From contig NZ_JAFIBI010000001.1 in assembly GCF_017832975.1 (NCBI RefSeq), positions 1,240,001-1,304,000 of the forward strand: 64,000 nucleotides of DNA, in the 5' to 3' direction. This document shows positions 17,249 through 25,979 of this stretch, piece by piece; position 1 is the stretch's first letter, and every line of letters starts with the position of its first letter. A model generated the notes under the pieces. The model made no database searches. It was not told the DNA's origin and saw only the letters and a program-made list of their open reading frames with translations. This DNA comes from Arthrobacter sp. PvP023 (GTDB lineage: Bacteria > Actinomycetota > Actinomycetes > Actinomycetales > Micrococcaceae). Both the position numbers and the translations under genes were made by a program.

Positions 17249-18424
17249 TCAAAGGCTAAGGGGGTGAAAGGTGGGACGGTTCTGTGGCCGCTGGCCCCCG
17301 GTGCCCAGGGCTGCCGACAGGAAACTGATCGCTTCCTGCTGCATCCGGGTGGTGAAGACGTGGCAGCCGGGCCAGAAACTGCCGGTGTAGGCGCCCGGGG
17401 AATGAAGTGACTTCAGCTTGTTGTGGGCGTCCCGCATGCCGGCCTCGGGGAAGAGCGGGTCCGCGAGGGCGTACTGGACCAGGAAGCTGCCGGCGCCGGA
17501 CCGGGTGGTGAGTTCCGGCCAGTCACCGAGCTTCCACAGCCCAGGGGTCTGCAGTAGCCAGGAATGCGCGTCCAGGTAGGCGGGCAGAAGGGATTGGAAG
17601 GTGGTCATCATGCAGGTCACCACGTAGGTCCGAATGCGGGGGCTCAGGGCGGCCAACGTCAGAGACCGGCCGCCGCCGCCGGAGAATCCGAGGCAGCCCA
17701 GCCGGTCCTGGTCGACGCCAGGCAGGCCCGCGAGCACTTCCAGGGCGGAGAGGTCGTCGTGCGCCGCCATTCCGGCCAGGCTGGTGCCAAGCAGTCCGGC
17801 CGCCTTGGCCACCGTATCCTCGTGGAAGCCCGCGGCGGCATTGTAGAGGTCCGCTTCGGAGGGCTCGACGCCGTCCTCCCGCCACTGCGCTTTGCGGGCG
17901 GCCAACGCGGAGGCTGTCCGCCACGGCGGATGCGCAAGGTCGAAGCGGCGGCTGCCCCAGGCGAACGTGTCATGTGCCAGGACCGCGAAGCCCCGCCGCG
18001 CCACGTCCGTCGCCAGCGCGTGCCCGTCATAGTGGCCCGCGCGGGCCGCCGCGGCGGAGGGGTGGGAGTGGGGGAGTTCCACGAGCCGGTCCGCCCCGCC
18101 GAACTTGTTTCCGCCGTGGCAGTGCAGGGCAAGAACGCCCGGCAGGGGCCCGGTGCTTCCGGCCGGGCGGACCAGCCAGCCGGTAGTCCGGGGACCGAAT
18201 CCCAACTGCCAGCTCAGCTGGGAGGTGGTGACGCCGTCGTGCGTGTCCTCCCGGTGGACCTGCAGGTCCTCCGGGGCGGATGGAACCGGCACGCCAAGGG
18301 CGTCGGAAAGTTCCTGCGCCGCGGGGCCGGACGCCTGGTGCCGCGGATGCTGCCGGACCCAGTCAGGCCAGTCCTCATAACCGGCGATCGCACTGGGCCG
18401 GACCGGCTGGATGGTTTCGTTCAC
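17249..18424 (-). CDS. Alpha/beta hydrolase, probable carbohydrate esterase
   Basis: A 391-residue alpha/beta hydrolase without a signal peptide, so probably cytoplasmic. The oxyanion region is LALHCHGGNKFGG, the nucleophile elbow is GCLGFSGGGGRSL (Ser in GFSGG), an acidic candidate is in YALADPLFPEAG, and the last histidine is in FWPGCHVF. The fold and length resemble the Abhydrolase_7/acetyl-xylan-esterase group. It begins at GTG 18422-18424 and ends 10 bases before the fusion oxidoreductase gene, so it is in the same operon. Deacetylation or demethylation of an imported pectin fragment is a plausible role, not shown. Confidence 0.72.
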   Translation of the reverse strand: MNETIQPVRPSAIAGYEDWPDWVRQHPRHQASGPAAQELSDALGVPVPSAPEDLQVHREDTHDGVTTSQLSWQLGFGPRTTGWLVRPAGSTGPLPGVLALHCHGGNKFGGADRLVELPHSHPSAAAARAGHYDGHALATDVARRGFAVLAHDTFAWGSRRFDLAHPPWRTASALAARKAQWREDGVEPSEADLYNAAAGFHEDTVAKAAGLLGTSLAGMAAHDDLSALEVLAGLPGVDQDRLGCLGFSGGGGRSLTLAALSPRIRTYVVTCMMTTFQSLLPAYLDAHSWLLQTPGLWKLGDWPELTTRSGAGSFLVQYALADPLFPEAGMRDAHNKLKSLHSPGAYTGSFWPGCHVFTTRMQQEAISFLSAALGTGGQRPQNRPTFHPLSL

Positions 18425-18503
18425 GGACCTGCCTACTGTTCAGGGAGGTGCTGTCCCGGAGGACAAGCGATGTTCGTTGGGTGGGGACGCCGGGCGATGA
18501 TGC

Positions 18504-19799
18504 TCACCCCAGGTTCTGGTTGACTTCGGCGATGAAGCCCTTCGCAGCGTCCTGCGGGGAAATCTTCCCGAACAAAACGTCGGTGTTGTAGCGGTTCAAC
18601 ACCTCAAGGGTGGCGGAGGAACCGGCCGGGAACGGCTTGGGCGGGGCCACATCCAACTCCGCGATCCGGTCCAGGTACGCTGCCTCCTTCTGTTGGCCTT
18701 CCTTCAGCAGGGGGGTGATGCCGGCCTTCAGATCCGTGTTGGCGGGCATGCCGCGGTCGCTCTTGATCTTGGTTGCGGCGTCCATGTTGTTCACCAGGTA
18801 GTTGATGAACAGTGCGGCTTCCTTGGACTGTGCGGATTTCGAGGAGATGGCGTATTCCATGGAGGAACGCAGCCAGGCTCCCGGCTGCTTGCTTTCACCG
18901 GGCATCTTCATCATGACCAGCGGGGAACCCGAATATGACGTCATCTGGTTGCTCCACGAAATCTTCATGGCCTGTTTGCCCTGGCCCATGAGGGTCAGCT
19001 CGGGCTGGGCCGAGCCGTCCTCCACGGTCTGGGATGCCGACGGGGCGCCGCCGGTGTCCATGAGCTTCTTGTTCAGTTCAAACCAGCGGGTCAAGGTACC
19101 TTCGCTGATACCCATCTTCTTGCCGTCATCCGTGTAGAGGGACTCGTTGTTCTGGCGTGCCCAGACGGCCAGGAACGAATCATTGGCCATGGGCGTGGTG
19201 CCGAACGTGCCCGCTGGCGACTTTTTCGCAATCTCCGCGGCGATGTCCACGTAGTCCTCCCAGGTCCAGGTTTCGTCATTCGGCAGCGGCACCCCGGCAG
19301 CCTCGAAGACCTGGGGGTCGATGACCATGGACATCGAATTCACGCCGGCCGTGATGGTGTACTGCTTGCCGTCGATCTTGCCCAGGTCCACGGTTCCCTC
19401 GGCGAACTTGGAAGTATCGATCTGCTCTTTCACCTTGTCCAGGTCCAGGAGCACGCCGCGGCTGGCGTATTCGCTGGGGTAGGCGCCGCTCATGGCGAAC
19501 ACGTCAGGAGTGGTTCCGCCGGCGATCTGAGTTGCCATCTTGTCCCAGTAGGAGCTGAACTCCGTGTTTTCACCCTGCACCTTGATGGTGGGGTTGGCAG
19601 CTTCGAAGTCCTTGATCACTTCCAGGGTGGTCTTGGCGCGGGAATCGTTGCCCCACCAGGCGAACCGGATGGTGACCGGGTCCTCCGCCGTTCCCACCTT
19701 CCCGGCCTGCGGGCTGTTGCCGCAGCCTGTCAGTACCAGCACCAGTGCAGCCGTGGCGCCGGCAACACCCATTACAGACTTCTTGAGAGCTAACCTCAT
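18504..19799 (-). CDS. Carbohydrate ABC transporter substrate-binding lipoprotein (SBP1)
   Basis: A 431-residue family 1 (MalE-like) extracellular sugar-binding lipoprotein. The signal peptide ends in the lipobox VLTGCGNS; IRFAWWGNDSRAKTTLEVI opens the mature protein, and YWDKMATQIAGGTTPDVF and TWTWEDYVDIA are family landmarks. I chose the ATG at 19799 because GAGGGG lies upstream and because a longer frame beginning MRKRFL starts inside the operator at 19848-19863. It heads an operon with the hydrolase, fusion oxidoreductase and M24-like genes and is divergent from a permease pair that presumably serves it. Confidence 0.88.
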   Translation of the reverse strand: MRLALKKSVMGVAGATAALVLVLTGCGNSPQAGKVGTAEDPVTIRFAWWGNDSRAKTTLEVIKDFEAANPTIKVQGENTEFSSYWDKMATQIAGGTTPDVFAMSGAYPSEYASRGVLLDLDKVKEQIDTSKFAEGTVDLGKIDGKQYTITAGVNSMSMVIDPQVFEAAGVPLPNDETWTWEDYVDIAAEIAKKSPAGTFGTTPMANDSFLAVWARQNNESLYTDDGKKMGISEGTLTRWFELNKKLMDTGGAPSASQTVEDGSAQPELTLMGQGKQAMKISWSNQMTSYSGSPLVMMKMPGESKQPGAWLRSSMEYAISSKSAQSKEAALFINYLVNNMDAATKIKSDRGMPANTDLKAGITPLLKEGQQKEAAYLDRIAELDVAPPKPFPAGSSATLEVLNRYNTDVLFGKISPQDAAKGFIAEVNQNLG

Positions 19800-19847
19800 T
19801 GTCCTGCCCCTCAGTTGTTTGCTACGGCGGGTGAGTGACCCGCGTAA

Positions 19848-19908
19848 CAGAAAGCGTTTTCTCAAAAACTAACAAAGGGCTATACAGGAGTCAAGAAAAC
19901 GTTTACTT
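19848..19908 (-). promoter_or_regulatory. SBP1 promoter with LacI-type operators
   Basis: Read on the minus strand: -35 TTGACT (complement of 889-894 in the 19.8-19.9 kb stretch), 17-bp spacer, -10 TAGTTT (complement of 19866-19871), then the operator at 19848-19863 (CAGAAAGCGTTTTCTC on the plus strand, one base off the site at 22184) placed on the expected transcription start. A second, weaker site AAGAAAACGTTTACTT (19893-19908) overlaps the -35 and faces the divergent permease operon. Confidence 0.75.
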
Positions 19909-20069
19909 TGGTACAAAGCCGCTGTTGTTCAGCACCGTCGAAAGATGCCGGAAGAGGCCGTTGCGGGAGATCCTGCAGAACGGCCGGATTGGCCACAAAG
20001 GCGGTGCATACACTGATCGCGCAGACGATCACCAAGACGTGGAGGGCCACGATGACCAAAGGAGACCAC

Positions 20070-20156
20070 ATGGCCGCTAAACACATCCCCAGGGCTACGC
20101 GCCCGGCAGGCATGCCGGCAGCGGGCCCGCTGTGCCGGACGGAGTTGACGCAGTGA
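20070..20156 (+). CDS. Possible 28-residue leader peptide coupled to the permease gene
   Basis: A short frame starting at ATG 20070 with AAAGGAGA six bases upstream, the best ribosome binding site in this leader. The peptide MAAKHIPRATRPAGMPAAGP... ends in TELTQ and a TGA (20154-20156) that overlaps the GTG start of the permease by 4 bases. This arrangement suggests translational coupling, especially as the permease GTG itself has a weak site. I see no homology or composition bias typical of an attenuator; chance remains possible. Confidence 0.4.
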   Translation: MAAKHIPRATRPAGMPAAGPLCRTELTQ

Positions 20157-21097
20157 GCGCCATTAGCGAACTCAGCTCGATCTCCCGCCGCAAGGGCAAA
20201 GCCACTGCTGAGGAGAAAAAGGCCAACGGCCGCGACAACAAGGCCGCATATATCTTCCTGCTGCCATGGCTGGTGGGGCTCGTCGCCATCACCATCGGCC
20301 CCATGCTGATGTCCCTGTACCTGTCCTTCACGGACTACAACCTGCTCCAGCCGCCGGAATGGACCGGCCTGGACAACTTCACCCGCATGCTCAGCGACGC
20401 CCGGCTGCACAATTCGCTGCGGGTGACGTTCACCTACGTCTTCGTTGGCGTACCGCTCCAGCTGGCCGTCGCGCTGTTGATCGCCCTGGTTCTTGATAAA
20501 GGCCTGCGCGGACTCCCGTTCTATCGTTCGGTGTTCTACCTGCCCTCCCTGCTGGGCGGCTCAGTCGCTGTTGCCATCCTGTGGAAGCAGATCTTCGGCA
20601 CCACGGGCCTGGTGAACCAGGTCCTGGCCATGTTCGGCATCCAGGGGCCCGGCTGGATCTCGGATCCCAGCACGGCCCTGGGCTCGATCATCCTGCTGCA
20701 CGTCTGGACGTTCGGCGCTCCCATGATCATCTTCCTGGCCGGTCTGCGCCAGATCCCGGTCATGTACTACGAAGCAGCCAAGGTTGACGGTGCGAGTACC
20801 CTGCAGCAGTTCCGGCGGATCACCATGCCGATGCTCAGCCCCATCATCTTCTTCAACCTGGTGCTCCAGATCATCGGCTCGTTCCAGTCATTCACCCAGG
20901 CGTTCATCGTCTCCGGCGGCAATGGCGGTCCTTCCGACTCGACCATGTTCTTCACGCTGTACCTCTACCAAAAGGGCTTCGGCCAGTTCGACATGGGCTA
21001 CGCCTCGGCGATGGCCTGGTTCCTGCTGGTCATCATCGGTGTGTTCACCGCCATCAACTTCATCGCTTCTAAGTATTGGGTTTTCTATGACGACTAA
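20153..21097 (+). CDS. Carbohydrate ABC transporter permease (MalF-like)
   Basis: A 314-residue inner-membrane permease with six predicted helices (first: AAYIFLLPWLVGLVAITIGP) and the EAA-type cytoplasmic loop YYEAAKVDGASTLQQFRRITMPML that docks on the ATPase. The GTG at 20153 overlaps a 28-codon frame upstream; a GTG at 20132 would add seven residues. It overlaps the next permease gene by 11 bases. No ATPase gene is present nearby, so a shared MsmX/MsmK-type ATPase encoded elsewhere is expected. Confidence 0.88.
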   Translation: MSAISELSSISRRKGKATAEEKKANGRDNKAAYIFLLPWLVGLVAITIGPMLMSLYLSFTDYNLLQPPEWTGLDNFTRMLSDARLHNSLRVTFTYVFVGVPLQLAVALLIALVLDKGLRGLPFYRSVFYLPSLLGGSVAVAILWKQIFGTTGLVNQVLAMFGIQGPGWISDPSTALGSIILLHVWTFGAPMIIFLAGLRQIPVMYYEAAKVDGASTLQQFRRITMPMLSPIIFFNLVLQIIGSFQSFTQAFIVSGGNGGPSDSTMFFTLYLYQKGFGQFDMGYASAMAWFLLVIIGVFTAINFIASKYWVFYDD

Positions 21098-22031
21098 GCT
21101 TGAGACGCTGCCCGCTCCGGACAAGAAGACACCCGGTGCCGGCAAGCCTACGAACCGCAAGCCCAAGGTGCGCGAGTCCCGGGGGACCCTGGCGTTCAGC
21201 CGGACGCAGCGCAGCAAGGCGCTGATGAAGCACGCCATCCTGATCGTCGCCGGCGGCCTGATGATCTATCCGCTCCTGTGGATGGTGGTGTCCTCGCTGC
21301 GGCCCAACGAGCTGATCTTCCGCGAGCCGGGACTGTGGCTTAACAGCCTGGAAATGGGCAACTACACCGATGGCTGGTCTGCCCTGACCCACCCGTTCGG
21401 CCACTACATGCTCAACTCGGCGATCGTGGTGCTGGGATCCATCCTGGGGAACCTGATCTCCTGCTCCATGGCGGCCTACGCCTTCGCCCGGCTGCAGTTC
21501 ACCGGCAAGAAGCTGTTCTTTGGCATCATGCTTTTGACCATCATGCTGCCATTCCACGTGATCATCGTTCCGCAGTACATCCTGTTCTCGCAGATCGGCT
21601 GGGTGAACACCTTCTGGCCGCTGATTGTGCCCAAGCTCCTGGCGACGGATGCGTTTTTCGTGTTCCTCATGGTGCAGTTCATCCGGGGCATTCCCAAGGA
21701 GCTGGATGAGGCCGCAAGGATCGACGGCGCGGGGCACCCCCGGATCTTCCTGCGGGTCATCCTGCCGCTGATGGTGCCGGCCCTGGCCACCACCACCATC
21801 TTCACGTTCATCTGGACGTGGAACGACTTCTTCGGGGCGCTCATCTACCTGACTGATCCGGACATGTTCACCGTTCCGGTGGCGTTGCGGGCCTTCGTGG
21901 ACTCGCAGTCCGCCACGAGCTGGGGTTCGCTCTTCGCGATGTCCATCGTGTCCCTGCTGCCGGTGTTCCTGGTGTTCCTGTTCGGGCAGCGCTTCCTGAT
22001 CAAGGGAATCGCGACGACGGGTATCAAATAG
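21087..22031 (+). CDS. Carbohydrate ABC transporter permease (MalG-like)
   Basis: A 314-residue partner permease with a ~50-residue basic cytoplasmic N-terminus, first helix AILIVAGGLMIYPLLWMVVSSL, AYAFARLQF, and the EAA loop ELDEAARIDGAGHPRIFLRVILPLM. The start at ATG 21087 lies inside the end of the preceding gene; the longer open frame upstream is only overlap. A rho-independent terminator follows at 22054, so the pair is separate from SBP2 downstream. Confidence 0.88.
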   Translation: MTTKLETLPAPDKKTPGAGKPTNRKPKVRESRGTLAFSRTQRSKALMKHAILIVAGGLMIYPLLWMVVSSLRPNELIFREPGLWLNSLEMGNYTDGWSALTHPFGHYMLNSAIVVLGSILGNLISCSMAAYAFARLQFTGKKLFFGIMLLTIMLPFHVIIVPQYILFSQIGWVNTFWPLIVPKLLATDAFFVFLMVQFIRGIPKELDEAARIDGAGHPRIFLRVILPLMVPALATTTIFTFIWTWNDFFGALIYLTDPDMFTVPVALRAFVDSQSATSWGSLFAMSIVSLLPVFLVFLFGQRFLIKGIATTGIK

Positions 22032-22053
22032 GCCTGCCGGCTCACGTCTGCGC

Positions 22054-22092
22054 GGGGTGGATGGGTGTTCGTCGCCCGTCCACCCCGTTTTT
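22054..22092 (+). terminator. Rho-independent terminator after the permease pair
   Basis: Twelve-bp stem GGGGTGGATGGG (22054-22065) with CCCGTCCACCCC (22075-22086), one G-T pair, 9-base loop, followed by GTTTTT. Confidence 0.85.
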
Positions 22093-22106
22093 GTCGGGCG
22101 GCCGTT

Positions 22107-22146
22107 TAAGTCAGCAGGCCAAACGTTAAATCAGCAGGCCAAACGT
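22107..22146. repeat. Tandem 20-bp direct repeat next to the SBP2 promoter
   Basis: TAAGTCAGCAGGCCAAACGT (22107-22126) is followed immediately by TAAATCAGCAGGCCAAACGT (22127-22146), one base different. The 20-bp period is close to two helical turns, and the second copy ends one base before the predicted -35 at 22148, a place where an activator would bind. No other copy seen in the window. Confidence 0.75.
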
Positions 22147-22147
22147 C

Positions 22148-22199
22148 TTGTAATACAAGTGGCTTGCTTGTATCATCAGTGATGAGAAAGCGTTTTCTC
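22148..22199 (+). promoter_or_regulatory. SBP2 promoter with LacI-type operator at the start site
   Basis: -35 TTGTAA (22148-22153), 17-bp spacer, -10 TATCAT (22171-22176), then the perfect site GAGAAAGCGTTTTCTC at 22184-22199 overlapping the expected transcription start. This layout predicts repression by the LacI regulator. Confidence 0.8.
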
Positions 22200-22265
22200 G
22201 TCAACTTTCCAGCCCACTTTTCGAACTCAATCAGCTTTCAAGATCAAAGAAGATCGGAGAATCCA

Positions 22266-23627
22266 GTGCCGCTATTTTCCCGCCCTGCCTCAGCCGCCAG
22301 TCGTGGCGCAGCAGAGGCCACATCCGCCCGGGCCGGGCGGAGGCTCCGCCGAACCGGCGCAGTTGCCGCAGCTGCCGCCGTCGTCCTTGCCCTCAGTGCC
22401 TGCGGCGGGGGAGCCGCCCCGCAAAGTGCCGACGGCAAGGTTGAGCTCCGTTTCTCCTGGTGGGGAGGAGACAAGCGTGCGCAACTGACGCAGGCTGCGA
22501 TCGCGGCCTTCGAAGCCGAGAACCCGAACATCAAGATCAAGCCGGAGTTCGGCGACTGGAGCGGTTACTGGGACAAGCTCGCCACGCAGGTTGCTGCCAA
22601 CGACGCCCCGGACATCATCCAGATGGACGAAAAATACATCACGGAGTACTCCTCCCGCGGCGCCCTGCTGGACCTTTCCAAATACGACATTGACACGTCG
22701 AAGCTTGACGAAGCCGCCCTTAACGCCGGGAAGAGCGAAGACGGCCTGACGGGCATTGCCGCCGGCATCAACGCTGCAACCATCCTGGCCAACCCGGCAG
22801 TCTTCAAGGCCGCAGGCGTTGCGCTGCCCGACGACAAGACCTGGACGTGGGAGGACTTCGAGCGCATCGCGGCCGAGGTCACCGCGAAGTCGCCGAAGGG
22901 TACGTATGGCGCTGCGGCCTACGGCACCGATGAAGCCTCGCTCGGCGTATGGCTCCGGCAGAACGGCAAGTCGCTGTACACCAGCGACGGGAAGCTGGGT
23001 TTTGAGCCGGGCGACATCGCCGAGTGGTGGGCTTTCCTGAAGGAACTCAGTGAGAAGAAGGCCGTGCCCTCCGCCTCGGAAGTGGTTGAGGCCGAGGCCG
23101 CAGCGCTGGACCAGAGCGGCCTGGCGACAGGCAAGAACGGACTCGCGTTCTGGTGGTCCAACCAGCTTCCCGCGCTGGAGAAGGCCGCCGGCGGAGAGCT
23201 CCAGATCCTGCGGTTCCCGTCCAAGACCGGCAGCTCAGCGGATGCCAAGCTTTGGTACAAGGCCTCGCAGTTCTGGTCAGCTTCGTCACGCACCAAGCAC
23301 CCGGAAGAAACCGCTAAATTCATCGACTTCCTGGCCAACAACACCAAGGCCGGCGAAGCGCTCCTGGCCGACCGCGGCGTTTACCCCAACTCCGATGTCC
23401 GGGCAGCAATCGCACCCAAGCTGACCCCCGCCGACATCAAGGTGGTCAAGTTCATCGACCAGATCAAGGGCGAACTCGGCGAGGCCCCGGCACCGCCGCC
23501 GAAGGGCGCGGGCGCCATCCAGGAAATCGTCAAGCGCTACACCTCGGAGGTTCTCTTCAACCGGCTGTCCACGGAGGAAGCCGGCAAGAAGGCAGTCGAT
23601 GAAATGAAGTCAGCCATCAGCAGCTAG
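22266..23627 (+). CDS. Carbohydrate ABC transporter substrate-binding lipoprotein (SBP2)
   Basis: A 453-residue sugar-binding lipoprotein with lipobox ALSACGGG, opening LRFSWWGGDKRAQLTQAAI, then WSGYWDKLATQVAANDAPDI and TWTWEDFERIA. It is closely related to SBP4 at 31320 (shared IIQMD, RGALLDL and VALPDD segments). I chose GTG 22266 with GGAGA upstream; a longer frame from 22164 would begin at or before the predicted transcription start and reads the operator as MRKRFL. No permease follows it, so it probably shares the pair at 20153-22031 or another. Confidence 0.87.
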   Translation: MPLFSRPASAASRGAAEATSARAGRRLRRTGAVAAAAAVVLALSACGGGAAPQSADGKVELRFSWWGGDKRAQLTQAAIAAFEAENPNIKIKPEFGDWSGYWDKLATQVAANDAPDIIQMDEKYITEYSSRGALLDLSKYDIDTSKLDEAALNAGKSEDGLTGIAAGINAATILANPAVFKAAGVALPDDKTWTWEDFERIAAEVTAKSPKGTYGAAAYGTDEASLGVWLRQNGKSLYTSDGKLGFEPGDIAEWWAFLKELSEKKAVPSASEVVEAEAAALDQSGLATGKNGLAFWWSNQLPALEKAAGGELQILRFPSKTGSSADAKLWYKASQFWSASSRTKHPEETAKFIDFLANNTKAGEALLADRGVYPNSDVRAAIAPKLTPADIKVVKFIDQIKGELGEAPAPPPKGAGAIQEIVKRYTSEVLFNRLSTEEAGKKAVDEMKSAISS

Positions 23628-23655
23628 CACGCAGGGCTGAGCAGCCGGAAAACCT

Positions 23656-23706
23656 AGGCCTGTCCGCAGATCCTGACCTTTTAGGCCAGGCTCTGCGGAC
23701 AGGCCT
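23656..23706. terminator. Bidirectional terminator between SBP2 and GH42
   Basis: Perfect 15-bp arms AGGCCTGTCCGCAGA (23656-23670) and TCTGCGGACAGGCCT (23692-23706), with a further CCTGACC/GGCCAGG pairing inside the loop. Lies between convergent genes. Confidence 0.8.
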
Positions 23707-23780
23707 CTGTCATGGTGCGGCGGGGCGGCCGGCGGGACGGCCCGGGCGGCCTAAGGCTGCCCGTGCCGCCCCGATCCAGG

Positions 23781-25796
23781 TCAGTCCTCCGCGATCACCG
23801 CCACGCCGCCGGCCGGAACCGTGCCGGTGAACCGCTCGCCGGACAGCAGCTCAGCCCCTGCCACGCGGACGCTGGCATCGGCGCGTGAGTGGTTGATGGC
23901 AAAGATGAAGCTGGTGCCGTCGCCGGTGCGGCGTCGCGATAATTCGACGCCGTGGTCCGCCTCCGCCACTGCGGAAACTCCCGACTCGGCGAGCAGCCGG
24001 TCCACCAGCGCCTCGATGCCGTCCCCGTCCGGGAAGGTTGCCAGGTACCAGGCTGAGCCCGCTCCGGCGGAGCGCCGCGTCAGGGCGGGGACTCCCTCCA
24101 GCGGGTATTCCGTGAACGTCTGTACCGATTCAGCCCCGGCCGCGTGCACGTGCTCGCTCCACACGCGCCCCACTCCGCCGTCGCTGAGCTTGGCCGTGGC
24201 ATCGGCCAGCAGTGGGTGGAATTCCTCCACCCGGATGCCCAGCAGGTCCCGGAACGCGCCCGGGTACCCGCCGAGGCGGATGTGGTCCTGTTCGTCAACA
24301 AGCCCGCTGAAGTAGCTGACCAGGACTGTTGCGCCGGCGCCGGCAGCCGCGGCGATGTTCTCCGCTGCGGCGTCGGTGACGTTGTACAGGGTGCACACCA
24401 GCACCAGGTCGTAATCCTCCAGGGAGGCGGAAGGGTGCACAAAATCCGTCGAAACCCCGCGCAGGAACAGGGAGCGGTGGAAGGCGCGCATCAGGTCCAG
24501 GTACTTCACATCCTGGCTGGGGTGGGAATCCAGTTCGCTGGCCCACCAGGCCTCATAGTCGAAGACGATGGCCACGCGCGACTCAACGCGCGATCCCCGC
24601 ACCGCGGCCAGCTTCCGGAGCGCGGCGCCGAGCCCCACCACCTCCTGGAAGATGCGCGTGTCCCGTCCGCCGTGGGGGACCATGGCGGAGTGGAACTTCT
24701 CCGAACCGGCGAAGCTCTGCCGCCACTGGAAGAACATCACGGCATCCGCGCCGCGGGCCACGTGTGACAGGGCGTTGCGCAGCATCTCGCCGGGCATCTT
24801 GGGCTGGTTGCGGGGCTGCCAGTTCACTGCCGACGTCGAATGTTCCATCAGGATCCACGGTTCGCCGCCCGCAACGCCGCGCGTGAGGTCCGCGCTGAAT
24901 GCGAGTTCGACCTGACGCTCCGGATCGGCGGCCACGAGGTAGTGGTCGTTGGCGATCACGTCCAGGTCCTTGGCCCAGTCAAAGTAGTCCATGGATTTGG
25001 TGGCGCTGGAAACCATGAGGTTGGTGGTGGCGGGCACCCCTGGCGTTACTTCGCGCAGCACTTCGAGCAGGGAGCGGTAATAATCCATCAGGGCCCAGGA
25101 GCTGAAGCGCTGGAAGTCCAGCTGCTGCCCCGGATTCAGCGTGGACGGCGCCACTGCGGGCGGCAGGACCTCCTCGAACGAGGCGTAATGCTGGGACCAG
25201 AATGCCGTTCCCCATGCCGCGTTCAGGGCTTCGATGCTCCCGTACCGACGCTCAAGCCAGCGGCGGAAGGCGGCCGCGTCCTCGTCGCCGTAAAACTCCG
25301 AAACGTGGCAGCCGAGTTCGTTGTCCACGTGCCACAGCGCCAGTGCAGGGTGGTCCTTGTAGCGCTCTGCCAGCACCCGGGTGATGCCGGTTGCGTAGCG
25401 CCGGTAAACGGCCGACGACGGCGTGTAGTGCCGCCGGGAGCCCGGTCCCAGCACGGTTCCGTCAGCGGTGACCGGGAGGATTTCCGGATGCTTGCGCACC
25501 AGCCATGCCGGGGGCGCGGCAGTTGCTGTCGCGAGGGCCACCTTGATGCCCGCTGCGGCCAGGTTGTCCAGGACGTCGTCCAGCCAGCCAAAGTCGTAGT
25601 CGCCTTCGGAAGGCTCCAGCAGGCCCCACGAAAAAATGCCCACGCTGAGGAACGTAACACCGGCTTCCTTCATGAGCTCCAGGTCCTCCAGCCGGGTGCT
25701 GGCCGGCCATTGCTCGGGGTTGTAGTCGCCCCCGTAGGCGATACCTTCGAGGCTGCTCCACACCGCTGGTGGAGTGGATATTTCCTGGGATGACAT
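23781..25796 (-). CDS. GH42 beta-galactosidase
   Basis: A 671-residue glycoside hydrolase of family 42, expected to release galactose from beta-galactosides such as the galactan side chains of rhamnogalacturonan I. The N-terminal barrel shows YGGDYNPEQWP and VGIFSWGLLEPSEG; the acid/base glutamate is in LWHVDNELGCH and the nucleophile glutamate in WILMEHSTSAVNWQ; the trimerisation domain (RVAIVFDYEAWWASELDSH) and C-terminal beta domain follow. No signal peptide, so it acts on imported oligosaccharides. ATG 25796 has AAGGAG five bases upstream; the longer frame to 25865 runs into the operators. Divergent from the SBP3 transporter genes. Confidence 0.92.
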   Translation of the reverse strand: MSSQEISTPPAVWSSLEGIAYGGDYNPEQWPASTRLEDLELMKEAGVTFLSVGIFSWGLLEPSEGDYDFGWLDDVLDNLAAAGIKVALATATAAPPAWLVRKHPEILPVTADGTVLGPGSRRHYTPSSAVYRRYATGITRVLAERYKDHPALALWHVDNELGCHVSEFYGDEDAAAFRRWLERRYGSIEALNAAWGTAFWSQHYASFEEVLPPAVAPSTLNPGQQLDFQRFSSWALMDYYRSLLEVLREVTPGVPATTNLMVSSATKSMDYFDWAKDLDVIANDHYLVAADPERQVELAFSADLTRGVAGGEPWILMEHSTSAVNWQPRNQPKMPGEMLRNALSHVARGADAVMFFQWRQSFAGSEKFHSAMVPHGGRDTRIFQEVVGLGAALRKLAAVRGSRVESRVAIVFDYEAWWASELDSHPSQDVKYLDLMRAFHRSLFLRGVSTDFVHPSASLEDYDLVLVCTLYNVTDAAAENIAAAAGAGATVLVSYFSGLVDEQDHIRLGGYPGAFRDLLGIRVEEFHPLLADATAKLSDGGVGRVWSEHVHAAGAESVQTFTEYPLEGVPALTRRSAGAGSAWYLATFPDGDGIEALVDRLLAESGVSAVAEADHGVELSRRRTGDGTSFIFAINHSRADASVRVAGAELLSGERFTGTVPAGGVAVIAED

Positions 25797-25847
25797 GTGA
25801 CTCCTTCGTCGAGGCCGGTGCACGATCATGGCATGAAAGCAGATGTT

Positions 25848-25896
25848 TGGAAAACGCTTGCCCAAATGTGTGAATGAGGATATTGTATCGTTTCAG
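25848..25896. promoter_or_regulatory. Divergent GH42/SBP3 promoter with two different LacI-type operators
   Basis: For the plus strand: -35 TTGCCC (25858-25863), 17-bp spacer, -10 TATTGT (25881-25886). The site TGGAAAACGCTTGCCC (25848-25863) covers the -35 and belongs to the GAGAAAGCGTTTTCTC-like group. The site TTGTATCGTTTCAG (25883-25896) covers the -10 to start region and belongs to the rhamnose-operon group (TTGAATCGTWWCAW). Confidence 0.7.
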
Positions 25897-25979
25897 AAAG
25901 CACGTGTAAGCCAGGTCACCACCCTCGTTGAAGAGAATCACAGGGAATCGCGCTTACACAACCGAGCAAGGAGGCTCTA

